From UBA6220 sp041650375 (GTDB taxonomy: Bacteria > Patescibacteriota > Minisyncoccia > Minisyncoccales > Minisyncoccaceae), in assembly GCA_041650375.1 (NCBI GenBank), contig JBAZLH010000001.1, forward strand, positions 134,511 through 198,510: a stretch of 64,000 nucleotides of DNA, in the 5' to 3' direction. Below are positions 23,821-32,271 of the stretch, piece by piece. Position 1 is the stretch's first letter, and each line of letters opens with the position of its first letter. The notes beneath the pieces are model-generated. The model was not told where the DNA came from, searched no databases, and was given only the letters and a program-made list of their open reading frames with translations. A program made the translations under genes and the position numbers.

Positions 23821-24705
23821 ATGACGGCAAAGTCGATCATTGAAAAAGCGACGCCGGGACAACGCAAACAAATTAAACGGTTTGCAAATGAGATTGTTGC
23901 CCGCGCGATTAGTAAAGGAATTGAAGGAAAACCATTTGACATTGATAGCGCCCAGAAAATAATTGAGAACGGCGGCGATTTTCAGGCCGATGTCATTAAG
24001 TCCATTGAGAAATATTTATATCCCGTTGGATATAACCCACATGGACTGGTTGAACAAATGGTTGCGCTAGAGCGGCTCTTTCCGGGAATTTGTTGCAAGG
24101 GTAATCAAAAAACTAAAGATCAGCTAAGAGAGATTGGAGGGCAGCCGCTTCCGCCCCACGCGGAAGGATATTTCCTTATCCCGCGATGGCAGGCGGTTGC
24201 TTCAACTTATGTAGAAGCGGTTGAAATTGTGCTTAGCTTGATAAAACAAACACATAAAGGAGTTTTCTACAATCTGTTTGACGAACGCCTTGAAGGTTTG
24301 TATTGTTATTGCAATCGGAGCTGGAGAACAGACCGATTCCTGGAAAAGTTTGACGGGCAATTGGAAGGATGCAACACTTTGATTGTTCCTGCTTTATTCA
24401 GCATCCAAAAAATGGAACAAGCTGATCGCTGGACCGCTGAAAGATTTTTGGGAAAAAATGAGTTCAGTTTGGGAGCATTTGAAACCGGATGCATAATGCT
24501 TACGCATCCCGAATGGTTAAAAGATTTTGACTATCTCGGAATAACCAAAATTGCCGGAGAATGCTTTGAGTGCGGAGATGGAGGCATTGATAATGTTGAC
24601 TATCTCGGTTTCGGCGCTGGAAAGGTCTTACATTGGGGCTGGAACTGGGTTTGCAATCCTTACGAGTATTGTTGCCTGGCAGTAGGATTTCTGCCAAAAA
24701 AATAA
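23821..24705 (+). CDS. hypothetical protein (294 aa)
   Basis: Not recognised. AAAGGAGAT gives a strong Shine-Dalgarno site before the ATG. The N-terminal 80 residues are helical and charged (GQRKQIKRFANEIVARAISKGIEG). The rest is rich in aromatic residues and Cys (GICCKGN, GLYCYCNRSW, GECFECGDGG), ending with WVCNPYEYCCLAVGFLPKK. No signal peptide or clear membrane segment. It is divergent from rnpB and has its own promoter and terminator. Possibly metal binding; no function can be assigned. Confidence 0.75.
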   Translation: MTAKSIIEKATPGQRKQIKRFANEIVARAISKGIEGKPFDIDSAQKIIENGGDFQADVIKSIEKYLYPVGYNPHGLVEQMVALERLFPGICCKGNQKTKDQLREIGGQPLPPHAEGYFLIPRWQAVASTYVEAVEIVLSLIKQTHKGVFYNLFDERLEGLYCYCNRSWRTDRFLEKFDGQLEGCNTLIVPALFSIQKMEQADRWTAERFLGKNEFSLGAFETGCIMLTHPEWLKDFDYLGITKIAGECFECGDGGIDNVDYLGFGAGKVLHWGWNWVCNPYEYCCLAVGFLPKK

Positions 24706-24730
24706 TTATTGCGATTTAAATTCGCTAAAT

Positions 24731-24775
24731 AGGTTATCAATTTATGAGTAAAATCAAAATATTGGTAACCTTTTT
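24731..24775 (+). terminator. intrinsic terminator
   Basis: AGGTTATCAAT / ATTGGTAACCT stem followed by a T-rich run. Confidence 0.75.
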
Positions 24776-24819
24776 CTTTTTGCCAAATATTGATAATTAC
24801 GCTATTATTTAAGAAATAT

Positions 24820-26535
24820 ATGTCAATCAGGGATTTTTTTAACTCAGAACAAAAGAGCGTGAAAATAGCGGCCCTTATTATGATTGTAGCGGTTTTATTA
24901 AGCCGTTTTTTAGGTTTGATTCGGGACAGGATTTTGGCCGGCACATTCGGGGCATCCGTTGATTTGGACATTTATTACGCGGCTTTCCGAATGCCGGATT
25001 TGATTTACAGTATTATTTTCGCGGGCGGAATCCTGGTTTCATTTTTGCCTATTTTTTCCGAATACCAAAAAAAGAATAAACAAGATTCCTGGAATATTTG
25101 CAACACAATTTTAAACTCGTTCGCTATTTTGTATTTTGTATTTTTCATTTTGTTTTTCTTTTTGAGCCCGGATTTTATCTCCATTTTAATCGGCAAATTT
25201 TCGCCGGCGTACCAAGTTGAAGCGATTGGCTTAACTCGTTTGATTTTTGTGGCGGTTTTCTTTTTTGGCTTGTCGTCAATTTTTTCAACCATTCTCAATT
25301 ATTTTAACCGGTTCGTGGCTTATTCTTTGGCGCCGGCTTTTTATAACTTGGGCATAATCTTGGGAACGATTTTCTTATCGCCTTATTTTGGAATATACGG
25401 AGCAGGAATCGGCGTGGTTGTCGGGGCGTTTTTGCACTTCGCGATTCAAATTCCCGTGGCGATTAAATGCGGATATAAATACAAGCCGATTATCAACTTG
25501 AAGCATCCGGGCATTACCAATTTTTTCCGGCTGGTGGTTCCGAGGATTGTCGCTTCCTCCGCGTCGCAGCTTGATTTCTTGACCGCCACTTTTTTCGCCT
25601 CAATCGTGGGCATTGGAGCGATTTCGGTTTTCAACTTGTCTTACAACTTGGGCTATTTGCCGATTGGCATTTTAGGGGTTTCTTTCGCCACCGCTATTTT
25701 CCCCTTGCTTTCCAAGCTTTGGGCCGAGCAAAACAAGCAAGAGTTTTACGCTAATTTCCGGAAAACATTTTTAGAAGTGTTATATGTGGCGTTTCCGGTC
25801 GGGCTTTTGATTTTTGTTTTGCGCAACCAAATTGTTGAAATAGTTTATCGCACCGGCAAATTTGATGAAACCGCGGTTACGATTACGGCCGCTTGTTTGG
25901 GCCTTTATTTTATCAGCACTTTTACCCAGTGCCTGGTGCCGATACTATTAAGGGGATTTTTCAGCATTAAAGACACGCTAACGCCCACGCTTATCGCCAT
26001 TGTTTATATGCTTACCGACGTGCTCTTGCTTTTTCCGTTTGTGGTTTTGTTCGGAGGCGACCCGCGTTTTGCTTTTGAATTTTTCGGCCGAACCGTGGCG
26101 TTTACCATGCCAGCGTTTATCCACGCCAATAGTTTTTTGATTAACGCCACACATGCCATTTTCGGAATCGGCAATATTAATAATTTCCCGCTGTTGGGAT
26201 TGGTTTTGATTTTTAATATTTCTTCTTTGGTTGAATTTACTTTATTGTTTGTTTTTTTACGCAGAAAAGTGGGTGATTTTGGAGTAAAGCAAATCGCGGT
26301 TTCTTTTTTAAAAATATTTATTGCCACGATTGTTATGGGAACGGTTTCAATTTTTGTTTTAAACAAGACCGCTTATTTATTCGGGCATAATTTAATTGGA
26401 AACTTATCGCAGTTCATAATAATCTGCCTTATTGCCTTCGCAGTTTATTTCGCTTCAACTTTTGCGTTAAAATCCCCGGAAATTAAATTTTTAGCGCAAT
26501 ACGTAAAAAGAAAAATGAAAAGAAATGAAAATTAG
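24820..26535 (+). CDS. murJ: lipid II flippase MurJ
   Basis: Flips the lipid-linked peptidoglycan precursor across the membrane. The 571 residues contain about 14 hydrophobic segments of the MviN/MATE-like fold, with the family start SRFLGLIRDRILAGTFGAS near residue 28, YYAAFRMPDLIYSI and FAGGILVSFLPIFSEY. The start is taken at ATG 24820 (SIRDFF), because the upstream frame from 24790 overlaps the TATTAT box at about 24802. Its 3' end overlaps lepA by 11 bases. Confidence 0.95.
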   Translation: MSIRDFFNSEQKSVKIAALIMIVAVLLSRFLGLIRDRILAGTFGASVDLDIYYAAFRMPDLIYSIIFAGGILVSFLPIFSEYQKKNKQDSWNICNTILNSFAILYFVFFILFFFLSPDFISILIGKFSPAYQVEAIGLTRLIFVAVFFFGLSSIFSTILNYFNRFVAYSLAPAFYNLGIILGTIFLSPYFGIYGAGIGVVVGAFLHFAIQIPVAIKCGYKYKPIINLKHPGITNFFRLVVPRIVASSASQLDFLTATFFASIVGIGAISVFNLSYNLGYLPIGILGVSFATAIFPLLSKLWAEQNKQEFYANFRKTFLEVLYVAFPVGLLIFVLRNQIVEIVYRTGKFDETAVTITAACLGLYFISTFTQCLVPILLRGFFSIKDTLTPTLIAIVYMLTDVLLLFPFVVLFGGDPRFAFEFFGRTVAFTMPAFIHANSFLINATHAIFGIGNINNFPLLGLVLIFNISSLVEFTLLFVFLRRKVGDFGVKQIAVSFLKIFIATIVMGTVSIFVLNKTAYLFGHNLIGNLSQFIIICLIAFAVYFASTFALKSPEIKFLAQYVKRKMKRNEN

Positions 26536-28312
26536 GAATTTTGTTATTATTTCCCATATTGACCACGGCAAGTCAACTTTAGCTGACCGGTTTTTGGAAA
26601 TAACAGAAACAGTGCAAAAAGGCAAAATGCGTTCGCAATATTTGGATGCCATGGATTTGGAAAGGGAAAAAGGAATTACGATTAAAATGACGCCGGTTCG
26701 GATGTTTTGGAAAGATAAAAAAACAGGCGAAGAAATAATGTTGAACTTAATTGATACGCCTGGGCACATTGATTTTAATTATGAAGTGTCCCGCAGTTTA
26801 GCGGCGGTGGAGGGAGCGATTTTATTGGTGGACGCAACCAAAGGCATTCAAGCGCAAACAATCACCAACTTGGAATTGGCGAGGCGCCAAGGATTAGTGA
26901 TTATCCCCGTGGTAAATAAAATAGATTCATTGGCGGCGCGGACCCCGGAAGTAAAAAAAGAAATCGCCGAGTTTTTAAATATTGACGAAACTACGATAAT
27001 GTCCATTTCCGCTAAAACCGGAGAAAACGTGGAAACGCTCTTGGAAGCGGTGATTGAAAAAGTGCCCCAGCCGCAAACTCGGGAAGATTTGCCTTTGCGC
27101 GCTTTGATTTTTGATTCAAAATACGACACGTTTTTGGGAGTGGTTTCTTTTGTGAGAATTATGGAAGGAAAAATAAAAGCGAACGAAAAATTGCTTTTGG
27201 TAAACTCCAAAGCCCAGGGCATTGCGAAAGAAATCGGCATTTTCAAGCCGGATATGAAATCAATTGATGGTTTAAAGGCCGGCGAAATCGGTTATATCGC
27301 CACGGGCATAAAAGAAACGGAAAAAATCGGCATTATCGGAGACACGATTACGATTAATAATCCGGAAATAAAAGTTGAGCCTTTGGCCGGGTATAAAGAG
27401 CCGGAGCCGAAAATATTTGTTTCGGTTTATCCCGAAGACCAGGGGGAATTTGAACAACTGAAATTGGCTTTGTCAAAATTAAAACTGAACGACTCGGCTT
27501 TGTTTTATCAGCAACAGAATTTTTATGTATTTGGCCGCGGGTTTTTGTGCGGGTTTTTGGGCACTTTGCACGCGGAAATCACTATGGAGCGGTTAAGGCG
27601 TGAATTTGGGCTTGAGATAGTAATTGGCGCCCCGCAGGTGGCTTATAAGGCCGTAGACCAGAAGGGAAAGCCGGTAATGATCTATAATCCTTTGGATTGG
27701 TCGGATTCGTACAAGCAATTTTCCGAACCGTGGGCGGAAGTGAAAATAATTATTGGCGCCTCTTATCTCGGCCGGGTTTTTGATTATCTTTCCGAATTGG
27801 AAAGCATCCATATTGAGTCATCTCCGTTCGGGTCAGACAGGTATATGCTTGTTTACGAAATGCCTTTGCGGGAAATAATCGGAAAATTTTACGAGAATCT
27901 TTTGAATATCACCCAGGGATTTGCGTCTTTGACCTATAAAGAGATAGAATATAGGGAGACAGACTTGGTAAAACTGGATATTTTGGTTGCGGGCAAACCC
28001 GAAGAGGCGTTGTCCAGAATTTTACCAAAAGCCAATGCTATTGCCGAGGCGAGGCGCATTGTTTTAAAATTAAAAGAGCTTTTACCCAGGGAATCGTTTG
28101 CCGTGCCCTTGCAAGGAAAAATCGGCGGCAATATCGTGAGTCGCGAAACATTGAGCGGATTCAGGAAAGATGTTTTGGCGCCACTATACGGAGGGGATTA
28201 TAGCCGAAAGAAAAAACTTTTGGAAAAGCAGAAAAAAGGAAAAGAAAAAATGAAAGAAAAAGGGGTGGTACGAATACCCCCCGAAGTTTTCCTTAAAGTA
28301 TTTGGTTCGTGA
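26525..28312 (+). CDS. lepA: elongation factor 4 (LepA)
   Basis: Ribosome-associated translational GTPase. P-loop SHIDHGKSTLADRFL at residues 9-23, switch regions REKGITIKM and DTPGHIDFNYEVSRS, NKID at about 135, then domains II and V, and the LepA-specific C-terminal domain (PRESFAVPLQGKIGGNIVSRET). The 595 residues are normal. It overlaps murJ by 11 bases, so translation is probably coupled. It ends in TGA. Confidence 0.97.
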   Translation: MKIRNFVIISHIDHGKSTLADRFLEITETVQKGKMRSQYLDAMDLEREKGITIKMTPVRMFWKDKKTGEEIMLNLIDTPGHIDFNYEVSRSLAAVEGAILLVDATKGIQAQTITNLELARRQGLVIIPVVNKIDSLAARTPEVKKEIAEFLNIDETTIMSISAKTGENVETLLEAVIEKVPQPQTREDLPLRALIFDSKYDTFLGVVSFVRIMEGKIKANEKLLLVNSKAQGIAKEIGIFKPDMKSIDGLKAGEIGYIATGIKETEKIGIIGDTITINNPEIKVEPLAGYKEPEPKIFVSVYPEDQGEFEQLKLALSKLKLNDSALFYQQQNFYVFGRGFLCGFLGTLHAEITMERLRREFGLEIVIGAPQVAYKAVDQKGKPVMIYNPLDWSDSYKQFSEPWAEVKIIIGASYLGRVFDYLSELESIHIESSPFGSDRYMLVYEMPLREIIGKFYENLLNITQGFASLTYKEIEYRETDLVKLDILVAGKPEEALSRILPKANAIAEARRIVLKLKELLPRESFAVPLQGKIGGNIVSRETLSGFRKDVLAPLYGGDYSRKKKLLEKQKKGKEKMKEKGVVRIPPEVFLKVFGS

Positions 28313-28314
28313 TT

Positions 28315-28422
28315 TTAATAATAACTGAAGGCCGGAGCAATCAAGGCCAAGATTGTGGCGATAGCCACCAAGCTTATCAAAATAATCCAAATAATCTTAA
28401 ATACTTTTTTTGATTTTGACAT
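28315..28422 (-). CDS. single-membrane-segment microprotein (35 aa)
   Basis: The start at 28422 gives a 35-residue peptide: basic N-terminus SKSKKVFK, one hydrophobic helix IIWIILISLVAIATILALIAP, short tail. Such peptides recur in CPR genomes, function unknown. It is convergent with lepA, whose TGA lies two bases away, and divergent from the divIC-like gene. Confidence 0.6.
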   Translation of the reverse strand: MSKSKKVFKIIWIILISLVAIATILALIAPAFSYY

Positions 28423-28452
28423 AAGACAAGTATTAATTTTTTTAACAATTAA

Positions 28453-28872
28453 ATGGTAGCAAAGAAACTTAAAAAAAGAAAGCCCCGAAACAAGCAAGCT
28501 TTATTCACCAAAATTTTTTGGGTGGCGAGCTGTTCTTTTCTTTTCGTTTATTTGGCGTTCGCGAATGTTAAAATATTTATCCAAAGGCACGAGAATTCCG
28601 GCAGTTTAAAACAGCTGGAAGTCAATGTTTCTTCTTTAAAATCCAGCCAAGAAAAATTAAGCTTGGAATTGGGAGCTACGGCAACGCCTGAATATCTGGA
28701 ACGGGTCGCGCGTGAAGAGTTTGGATATAAAAAAGAAGGCGAACAAGTAGTAGTGGTTAAAAAAGAAGAAAGTAAACAAGCTCAGGCCGGGCAGGCGAGC
28801 GGTTTACAATTTATCCAAAATATTATAAATTGGATTTCTGAAAAGCTTAATAAATCGGCAACGCCAGAGTAG
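28453..28872 (+). CDS. FtsB/DivIC-type septum formation initiator
   Basis: A 139-residue bitopic protein: basic N-terminus, one membrane helix at about 19-41 (IFWVASCSFLFVYLAFANVK), a coiled coil (LKQLEVNVSSLKSSQEKLSLEL) and the family pattern PEYLERVAREEFGYKKEGE, as in FtsB/DivIC/FtsL proteins that link the divisome to septal wall synthesis. A C-terminal Gln/Ala-rich segment follows. The last ten bases, including the TAG stop, are also the first ten bases of the tRNA-Thr(CGU) gene. Confidence 0.85.
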   Translation: MVAKKLKKRKPRNKQALFTKIFWVASCSFLFVYLAFANVKIFIQRHENSGSLKQLEVNVSSLKSSQEKLSLELGATATPEYLERVAREEFGYKKEGEQVVVVKKEESKQAQAGQASGLQFIQNIINWISEKLNKSATPE

Positions 28873-28935
28873 CTTAAACGGCAAAGCAATTCTTTCGTAA
28901 AGAAGAGACTGCGAGTTCGATTCTCGCCTCTGGCT
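28863..28935 (+). tRNA. tRNA-Thr (anticodon CGU)
   Basis: Acceptor GCCAGAG / CTCTGGC, D arm GCTT ... AAGC, anticodon loop TTCGTAA (anticodon CGT), T arm GCGAG-TTCGATT-CTCGC, discriminator T, no encoded CCA. The outermost anticodon-stem pair is A-G. Its first ten bases overlap the end of the divIC-like gene. Confidence 0.9.
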
Positions 28936-28937
28936 CA

Positions 28938-28982
28938 TTTTAGTTTTAAACCCCAGCCATTGGCTGGGGTTTAAAACTAAAT
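28938..28982 (+). terminator. long palindromic terminator after tRNA-Thr(CGU)
   Basis: TTTAGTTTTAAACCCCAGCC and its inverted copy around an ATT loop; A/T-rich flanks make it usable in both directions. Confidence 0.8.
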
Positions 28983-28983
28983 A

Positions 28984-29223
28984 GAGGCGAGAATCGAAGC
29001 CGGAAGCCCGACGGGGCTGAGGCCGTGGCTGGAGAGCGGTTTCAGGAGAAACCGACTCGACAGCGATTCTCGCTACAATAAAGAGAATCGAAGCCGCAGG
29101 GCTGACGAGCCCGAGGCCGTACTTTCGCGCAGCTCAATTAGCGTGAGCTAATTGACGTCTGATTCAGCAAAATCAGACGCACATTGGCTTCAAGCGATTC
29201 TCGCTACCTTGGCGATTCTCGCC
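28984..29223. repeat. two-hairpin element array E4 behind tRNA-Thr(CGU)
   Basis: First unit (28984-29074): arm GAGGCGAGAATCGAA, an exact inverted copy of the tRNA T-arm/acceptor bases 28916-28930; hairpin A AGCCC, GACG, GGGCT (29005-29018); hairpin B GGTTTC, AGGA, GAAACC (29038-29053); closing arm CGATTCTCGC. Second unit (29083-29204): arm GAGAATCGAA, hairpin GGGCT, GACG, AGCCC (29099-29112), hairpin CAATTAGC, GTGA, GCTAATTG (29135-29154), hairpin GTCTGATTC, AGCA, AAATCAGAC (29157-29178), closing arm CGATTCTCGC. A third tRNA-like copy, GGCGATTCTCGCC, ends the array. Confidence 0.85.
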
Positions 29224-29280
29224 TTTATAAAATAAAAGAATCGAATTAATGCAATTCTTGATTCGGGTTGTTCAATTTGA

Positions 29281-29286
29281 TATAAT
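29281..29286 (+). promoter_or_regulatory. -10 box of prfB (leaderless)
   Basis: TATAAT preceded by TTGA; it ends six bases before the prfB ATG, so transcription should start at or next to the start codon. Confidence 0.7.
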
Positions 29287-29292
29287 GCGTTT

Positions 29293-30394
29293 ATGAATGA
29301 GATAGAAAAAAAATTGGAAATTCTCCAAAACCAGATCCTCTTTTTAGAGGATTGTCTTTGACCTAAAAACCTTAAAACAGAGGCAAATTGTTTTGAAAGC
29401 ATTGGCGGATGAGCCGGATTTTTGGAATAACCAAGAGAAAGCGGTTAAAATATCCCAGGAGTTATCCGAGGTTGGAGAAGAAATTATTTTTTTTGAAGAC
29501 ACGGAAAAAGAAATCAAAGAATTGAATGATTTTTTGAATATTGAAGAGCAAGGCGATTTGGCAAAAGAATTAGAAGCCCGTTTGGATAAATTGGAATTAA
29601 AAGTAAAAAACAAAGAAACAGAATTTTGCTTCCGCGGGAAATACGACAAGGGTAATGCCATCCTTTCCATTTATTCTGGAGCGGGCGGACAGGACGCGCA
29701 AGATTGGGCGGCCATGCTTTTGCGAATGTATAAACGTTACGCGGAAAAACAAGGATTTAAAATAATCGGGATTGATGAAGTTTATGGCGAAGAAGGAGGC
29801 GGTGAAGCGGGCGTGGGCTTAAAATCAGCCGTTATTGAAATAAAAGGAAAATTCGCTTATGGGCTTTTGAAAAATGAGATGGGTGTGCATCGGTTGGTGC
29901 GGCTTTCTCCTTTTGACGCGCAAAAATTGAGGCACACTTCTTTCGCATTGGTTGAAGTTTTGCCGGATTTGGCGGATAATAGGGAAGTAGAAATTAATCC
30001 AGATGACATTAAGTTGGATTTTTATAAATCTTCCGGTCCGGGTGGGCAGTATGTGAACAAAAGAGAGTCGGCGGTCAGGATTACTCATTTGCCGACCGGC
30101 ATTGTGGTGACGTGTCAATCCGAACGTTTGCAGGGAAAGAATAAAGATAAAGCCATGGCCGTGTTGGCCGCCAAGCTTTATCAATACAACGAAGACACGA
30201 AGAAAAAAGAATTGCAAGGAATCAAAGGGGATAGGATTAGCGCCAGCTGGGGCAACCAAATCAGATCTTATGTGTTGCATCCGTATAAACTCGTAAAGGA
30301 TTTAAGAACGGGCGTTGAGAGCGTAAATCCGGACGATGTTTTGGAGGGAAACTTGGATTTATTCATTGAAGCCGAAATCCGCCTAGTCAAATAA
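29293..30394 (+). CDS. prfB: peptide chain release factor 2, with programmed +1 frameshift
   Basis: Releases peptides at UGA and UAA. The first frame runs from ATG 29293 for 22 codons (MNEIEKKLEILQNQ, ILFLEDCL) to TGA at 29359-29361. The sequence there is CTT TGA C, the conserved RF2 shift site; a +1 slip continues as DLKTLKQRQIVLKALADEPDF in the frame that runs to 30394. Domain marks: SGAGGQDAQDWAAM near residue 135 and the catalytic GGQ in SSGPGGQYVNKRES near 247. Its presence shows UGA is a stop codon here. Confidence 0.95.
29346..29362 (+). promoter_or_regulatory. RF2 programmed frameshift site
   Basis: AGAGGATTGTCTTTGAC: a Shine-Dalgarno-like AGAGG five bases before the CTT slippery codon, then TGA C. 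In E. coli the purine box is AGGGGG three bases from CTT. When RF2 is scarce, the ribosome slips and makes more RF2. Confidence 0.9.
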
Positions 30395-30509
30395 TTTTAC
30401 TTCGTAAAATTAGCGTAAACGCTATTTGACCGGGTAAACTTGAAATAATAAACTATTTATATCCGTAATCCGTATTAAATACTAACTACTAAATACTTCA
30501 TACTAATAC

Positions 30510-31205
30510 ATGATTGAATTTGAAAAAGTTAATAAAGATTATTATCCCAATTTATCAAACGAAGCTAAGGTGGCGATAAAAGATGTTTCTTTTAAGATAA
30601 AAGACGGAGAATTCGTGATTTTGTGCGGACGCTCCGGCGCGGGCAAAACCACTATTTTAAAATTGATTTCTTGCGAAGAAAAGCCCACGAAAGGCCGTAT
30701 TTTGTTTGATAAAAAAGATTTATCAATGGTGAAGAAAAGCGACGCTTATCTGATTAGGCGCAAGATCGGTTCCGTTTTTCAAGACTACAAGCTTTTATCT
30801 TACAAAACTGTTTTTGAAAATGTGGCCTACGCGCTGGAAACATTGGAATACAATGAAAAGAAAATAAAAGACGAAGTGATGCAGGTGATTGAATTAGTCG
30901 GATTGGAAAACAGGGTTAATTGTTTTCCAAACGAACTGTCCGGTGGGGAACAACAGAGAGTTAGTATCGCCCGGGCCTTGATCCACAGGCCGGAAGTTAT
31001 TTTAGCGGATGAGCCAACCGGCAATCTTGACCCGTATAACACCCGAGACATTATTAAAATACTTTTAAAAATAAATGAAGCTGGTTCAACCGTGATTTTA
31101 TCCACGCACGACAAAGAAGTGGTGAATGCGCTTAAGAAAAGAGTTATAACTTTAAAAGACGGAGTAATTGCGCGCGACGAAGAAGAAGGAGTTTATTTCT
31201 TGTAA
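30510..31205 (+). CDS. ftsE: cell division ABC ATPase FtsE
   Basis: ATPase that with FtsX controls peptidoglycan hydrolases at the septum. Walker A GRSGAGKTT near residue 40, Q-loop FQDYKLL, signature LSGGEQQRVSIARAL near 140, Walker B VILADEPTGNLDP, and H-loop STHDKEV. The 231 residues are normal. The 115 bases before it hold two small palindromes (ATTTTAC/GTAAAAT and TAGCGT/ACGCTA) and A/T-rich promoter-like sequence. ftsX follows after 17 bases. Confidence 0.93.
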   Translation: MIEFEKVNKDYYPNLSNEAKVAIKDVSFKIKDGEFVILCGRSGAGKTTILKLISCEEKPTKGRILFDKKDLSMVKKSDAYLIRRKIGSVFQDYKLLSYKTVFENVAYALETLEYNEKKIKDEVMQVIELVGLENRVNCFPNELSGGEQQRVSIARALIHRPEVILADEPTGNLDPYNTRDIIKILLKINEAGSTVILSTHDKEVVNALKKRVITLKDGVIARDEEEGVYFL

Positions 31206-31222
31206 TAATATACAAATAAAAA

Positions 31223-32137
31223 ATGGCAAAACAAACTACTAATATCGTAAAACTTATAAAAAGCGGCTGGAATTATTTGTGGCGGCAGGGATTTTTGTCT
31301 TTTGCCACCGCCTTGGTTATTTTTATAGCAGTGGTTTTGGGAACGGTTTTGCTTATCGGCAACGGGGGAGTTAATTTTATGACCGATAAGATTAAAGATA
31401 AAATGGATATCTCGGTTTATTTCAACGAGCAAGTCAGCCGGGATAAGATTTTGGAAATCAGGGAAGCGGTGATTAAGTTGCCGGAAGTGAAAAACGCGAC
31501 ATATGTTTCTTCCGAAGAAGCTTACACGGCTTTTACAGAAGCGCATCAGGGTGACACTTATTCCCAAACATTGGAAGCCATTGGCAGTAATCCGTTTTTA
31601 CCCGCTTTGGTAATCCAGGCCAAAGATCCGGCGCAATACAAAAACATTTCCAATTATTTTAAGCAAGACATGTTTAAAGACATTGTGCATGACGTTAATG
31701 ATTATCAGCGGGCTTTCGCAATCCAAAGATTAAACGATTTGGCGAATGGTATGACTCGAATGGTCTTGGCAATAACCTTATTTTTGAGCTTAATCGCGTT
31801 GGTTGTCACTTATAATACTTTGCGCTTAAGTATTTATTCCCAAAAAGAAGAAATTGAAATTATGCATTTAGTGGGAGCGAAAAACAGTTTGGTTCGCGGG
31901 CCGTTTTTAGTGCAAGGCGCTTTATGCGGGCTTTCCGCCGCGCTTTTATGTTTTTTCCTTTTTTTGATCGGGCTGTTTGTTTTCCAGGGTGGGTTTGAAA
32001 GTTTCTTTATGGGCTTTAATCCTTTTAAATATTTTATTTCCAATATAATCATTATTTTCTTAGCTGAGGTTATAATTGGAACGGGCTTGGGCTTGATTTC
32101 CAGCTATTTTGCTGTTAGAAGATACCTAAAGGATTAA
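31223..32137 (+). CDS. ftsX: cell division protein FtsX
   Basis: Membrane partner of FtsE. An N-terminal membrane helix (residues 22-46) precedes an extracellular domain of about 115 residues (DISVYFNEQVSRDKILEI, ATYVSSEEAYTAF), then three more membrane helices, with the family stretch EIEIMHLVGAKNSLVRGPFL between them. The 304 residues are normal. It is the last gene before tRNA-Gln. Confidence 0.93.
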   Translation: MAKQTTNIVKLIKSGWNYLWRQGFLSFATALVIFIAVVLGTVLLIGNGGVNFMTDKIKDKMDISVYFNEQVSRDKILEIREAVIKLPEVKNATYVSSEEAYTAFTEAHQGDTYSQTLEAIGSNPFLPALVIQAKDPAQYKNISNYFKQDMFKDIVHDVNDYQRAFAIQRLNDLANGMTRMVLAITLFLSLIALVVTYNTLRLSIYSQKEEIEIMHLVGAKNSLVRGPFLVQGALCGLSAALLCFFLFLIGLFVFQGGFESFFMGFNPFKYFISNIIIIFLAEVIIGTGLGLISSYFAVRRYLKD

Positions 32138-32151
32138 CTATAGGTTATCTT

Positions 32152-32222
32152 TGCGGGATCGTCTAATGGTAGGACTACGGACTCTGAATCCGTCAATCTT
32201 GGTTCGAATCCAAGTCCCGCAG
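32152..32222 (+). tRNA. tRNA-Gln (anticodon CUG)
   Basis: Acceptor TGCGGGA / TCCCGCA, anticodon stem ACGGA / TCCGT with loop CTCTGAA (anticodon CTG), T arm CTTGG-TTCGAAT-CCAAG, discriminator G; CCA is not fully encoded. Confidence 0.93.
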
Positions 32223-32227
32223 CCCAT

Positions 32228-32263
32228 AATACAAAAGAGCACCCTTAGGTGCTCTTTTGTATT
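32228..32263 (+). terminator. palindromic terminator after tRNA-Gln
   Basis: AATACAAAAGAGCACC / GGTGCTCTTTTGTATT stem, CTTA loop. Confidence 0.85.
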
Positions 32264-32271
32264 ACTGCTAC

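Noticed and set aside
28984..29223. CRISPR array
   Set aside because: Repeats are inverted and direct copies of a tRNA arm with unequal spacing and no constant spacer length; no cas genes in the window.
29359..29361. UGA read as glycine
   Set aside because: The TGA in prfB is the RF2 shift site, and TGA ends lepA and the gene at 43756, so the standard bacterial code applies.
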